A stretch of DNA of 64,000 bases from Cynocephalus volans. Its lineage: Eukaryota > Chordata > Mammalia > Dermoptera > Cynocephalidae. Of the stretch, positions 62,116 through 64,000 are shown one piece after another; position 1 is the first letter of the stretch, and every line of letters starts with the position of its first letter. Below the pieces are notes generated by a model that searched no databases, had not been told where the DNA came from, and was given only the letters and a program-made list of their open reading frames with translations. The DNA is taken from positions 46,487,427 through 46,551,426 of the forward strand of contig NC_084472.1 of the NCBI RefSeq assembly GCF_027409185.1. The letters run 5' to 3'. A program made the translations under genes and the position numbers.

Positions 62116-63376
62116 TAAGGAAATGACACATTTTAGTAGTTTCAGCATATCAATTAAGACTTCTGGCTAGTACTACTGAGATTTTAAATTACACGAACAG
62201 TAGCATAATTGATTTTATAATCTCTAAACAAGGTTTTGTAATTCTAAAATTCTAAAACTAACACTTGTTTTCTTACAGCTACAGATGAGAACCAACACAT
62301 TGGCAAGCTGTATTCAAGTTAGTCAGTGGACAGAAGGCTAGACCAGACTGTTCAGAGGTCAAGAACTAGGGTAGCACTAATAACTTCCTTAGGTATTTTA
62401 TCTTGGTTTGGAACTAAATTCCCCAAATAGAAAGTATCCAACTTACTTCACCATTGTAAGAACCCAATTTCCCTTCCTCCGTCACTGTTGCTGGGGCTGT
62501 GTTTCACATTAAAGCCCTTTAGCTGCAGCTAGAACTCTGTTCCTCCCACTCCCTGGTTACAGCAAAGGATTCTGCCTTGCTTCTCCAGGTTAAACAGTGC
62601 CTCTCCCAGCCTTAGAAATTAAGAGGGAAGGACCTCTGTTGCTAGGGGAGGAGTTGGAAGAAAGAAAAGGAAATGATGGTATCTTCAATGTTTTTCAAAC
62701 CATGGGTTGCAATATCAGAAAAGAACTTAATGTGTTTAATGGGATAAATGTAAAATGTTCTTTCTGCTGTGGGTTACAGTCGGAAAAGTTTGAAGCCATT
62801 ACACTAAAAACAAACAAAAAACCCATTAGACTAGATCATCTTAAAGGCCACTTTCTAGTTCCACGAAACGTGTGAAATGATGCACTTATAACAAACCAGT
62901 GAAGTGGAAGGGCTGTGGAATTACCGAGAAGATGTGGGTTTAAGATCTGACTTTGCAGATGGAATTTCCATACATTTGAGAATGATAATACTATAGTTCT
63001 GCTCGATGGCAACCTAAGGTAGCTTTTGGAAGCCAGAGAGCCTACACATATTTATAATATTGAATTTTAAAAAATCATTTTTTTTCTAGTCACCAGAAAT
63101 ATATCTTCGACACCTAGAGCAGGATTTTGCATCACGGTTTTATTTTTATTTTTAAACCACGGTTCATTTAGGTGGTAGCAAAAAGACTATATGGCCTATC
63201 TACACCATTTGTTCCCACCTCCCAATAGAAAAAGCACTATGTGATACAGAACTGAGTTAACATTTAGGTCACCAGTAAAGCAGACTATAATTAAGCAGAA
63301 AAATAAAAGTCCATGGAGATGTTCATCATTTACTATTAAGTTCCTAAAAAAGGCACATGCATTTATAGGTAGTATT

Positions 63377-63987
63377 TTAGGCAGAATTCTGAGATGGTCC
63401 CCTGAGATTCCTGGTTCTTGTGTATACATACTTTCTTCCAGTTGGTCAAACACTAATCTAGGAACCCCTGTGAAGGAATTTTACAAACATAATTACAATC
63501 CAAATCAGTTCACCTTAAAATAGGGAGATCATCCAGATTATCTGGGTGGGCCTGACCTAATCACAAGTCAATTAAGGGCGAAGTTTTTTCCAGCTGGTCT
63601 TGGAAGAGGACGTCAGAGAAACAGGCTCTGGCTTTATGGAAGAAAGCAAACAATCTATGTTGTGAATTGCCTATAGTGAGACCATGGCAAGGAACTGTGG
63701 GTGGCCTCTAGAAGCTGAGAGCTAGGAAAGACAATGGAGGCCTCCCCATCCTACAACCTCAAGGAAACGAATTCTGCCAACAACCAGTGAGCTTGTGTGA
63801 GGACACGAGCCTTAGCTGAGAACTGCAATCCTGGCCAATACCTTGACTTCAGCCCACTGAAACTCTAAGCAGAGAACTAGACCCATCATATCTGACTTCT
63901 GACCTACAGAAACCGAGATAATAAATTTGTGTTGTTTTAAGCCGCTAAATTAGCAATAACTGTTATGTAGTAATAGAAGCCTACTAC
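63377..63987 (+). mobile_element. MaLR-type LTR (MLT1-like)
   Basis: Starts near 'gcagaattctgagatggtcc' and ends with 'gataataaatttgtgttgtttt', 'aagccgctaaatta' and 'tgttatgtagtaatagaagcc'. This is the usual end of old MLT1-type LTRs. About 610 bases, longer than most, so it may include other sequence. Confidence 0.7.
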
Positions 63988-64000
63988 AGGGTCCTCAGAG

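Larger units (their letters stand above)
57167..64000 (-). other. MEX3C: MEX3C intron 1 (3' part)
   Basis: Everything right of the acceptor is intron of MEX3C; the donor and exon 1 are outside. In other mammals the gene has two coding exons split by a long intron, which fits. It holds MIR, L2, old L1, t-SINE and MaLR sequence, listed separately. Stretches 57167-57649, 57801-58839, 59261-61194 and 62116-63376 show no recognised repeat beyond short A-runs (for example 58079-58096). Confidence 0.85.

Overview
This is a window of mammalian nuclear DNA. It has one protein-coding exon, one long processed pseudogene, and otherwise introns, UTR and interspersed repeats. Seven short SINEs derived only from tRNA-Ile, as monomers and dimers with no tRNA-unrelated body, match the t-SINE type described from colugos (Dermoptera). 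I therefore infer a colugo such as Galeopterus. That rests on recognition of the repeat type, not on a database search, and another mammal with a similar tRNA-Ile SINE cannot be excluded. There is no operon, CRISPR array, phage or bacterial feature.

Layout. 1-10.5 kb: non-coding sequence with MIR fragments, an old L1 split by a Tigger/MER2-like DNA transposon that is itself split by a t-SINE, a hAT fossil also split by a t-SINE, and a MaLR LTR. 10.5-13.85 kb: a rearranged gammaretrovirus-like (ERV1) provirus whose 3' half (RNase H, integrase, PPT, LTR) lies on the minus strand, back to back with a plus-strand gag-NC/protease/RT fragment. It has no env and no 5' LTR. 13.85-35.3 kb: a stack of nested insertions. 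An ancient L1 is the outer layer. Inside lie a 3 kb ATP12A processed pseudogene, an L1 of younger appearance (L1-A), a second full-length L1 inserted into its ORF2 (L1-B, about 7 kb, with a duplicated 3' end), and a t-SINE inside ORF1 of L1-B. 35.3-54 kb: mostly single-copy non-coding DNA with DNA-transposon, MaLR and MIR fragments, ending in a (CA)73 microsatellite.

54.15-64 kb: the 3' part of MEX3C on the minus strand. The terminal exon (end of KH1, all of KH2, the linker and the C-terminal RING) is intact, followed by a 3'UTR of about 1.8 kb with a canonical poly(A) signal. From 57,167 to the window edge is intron 1; exon 1 lies beyond 64,000. MEX3C is an RNA-binding E3 ubiquitin ligase and is the only feature here I believe encodes a working protein.

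The most informative structures are the insertion stack, whose order can be read from target-site duplications, the inverted half-provirus, and the ATP12A retrocopy with its tail, poly(A) signal and a candidate target-site duplication. I did not find evidence for an undescribed gene system.
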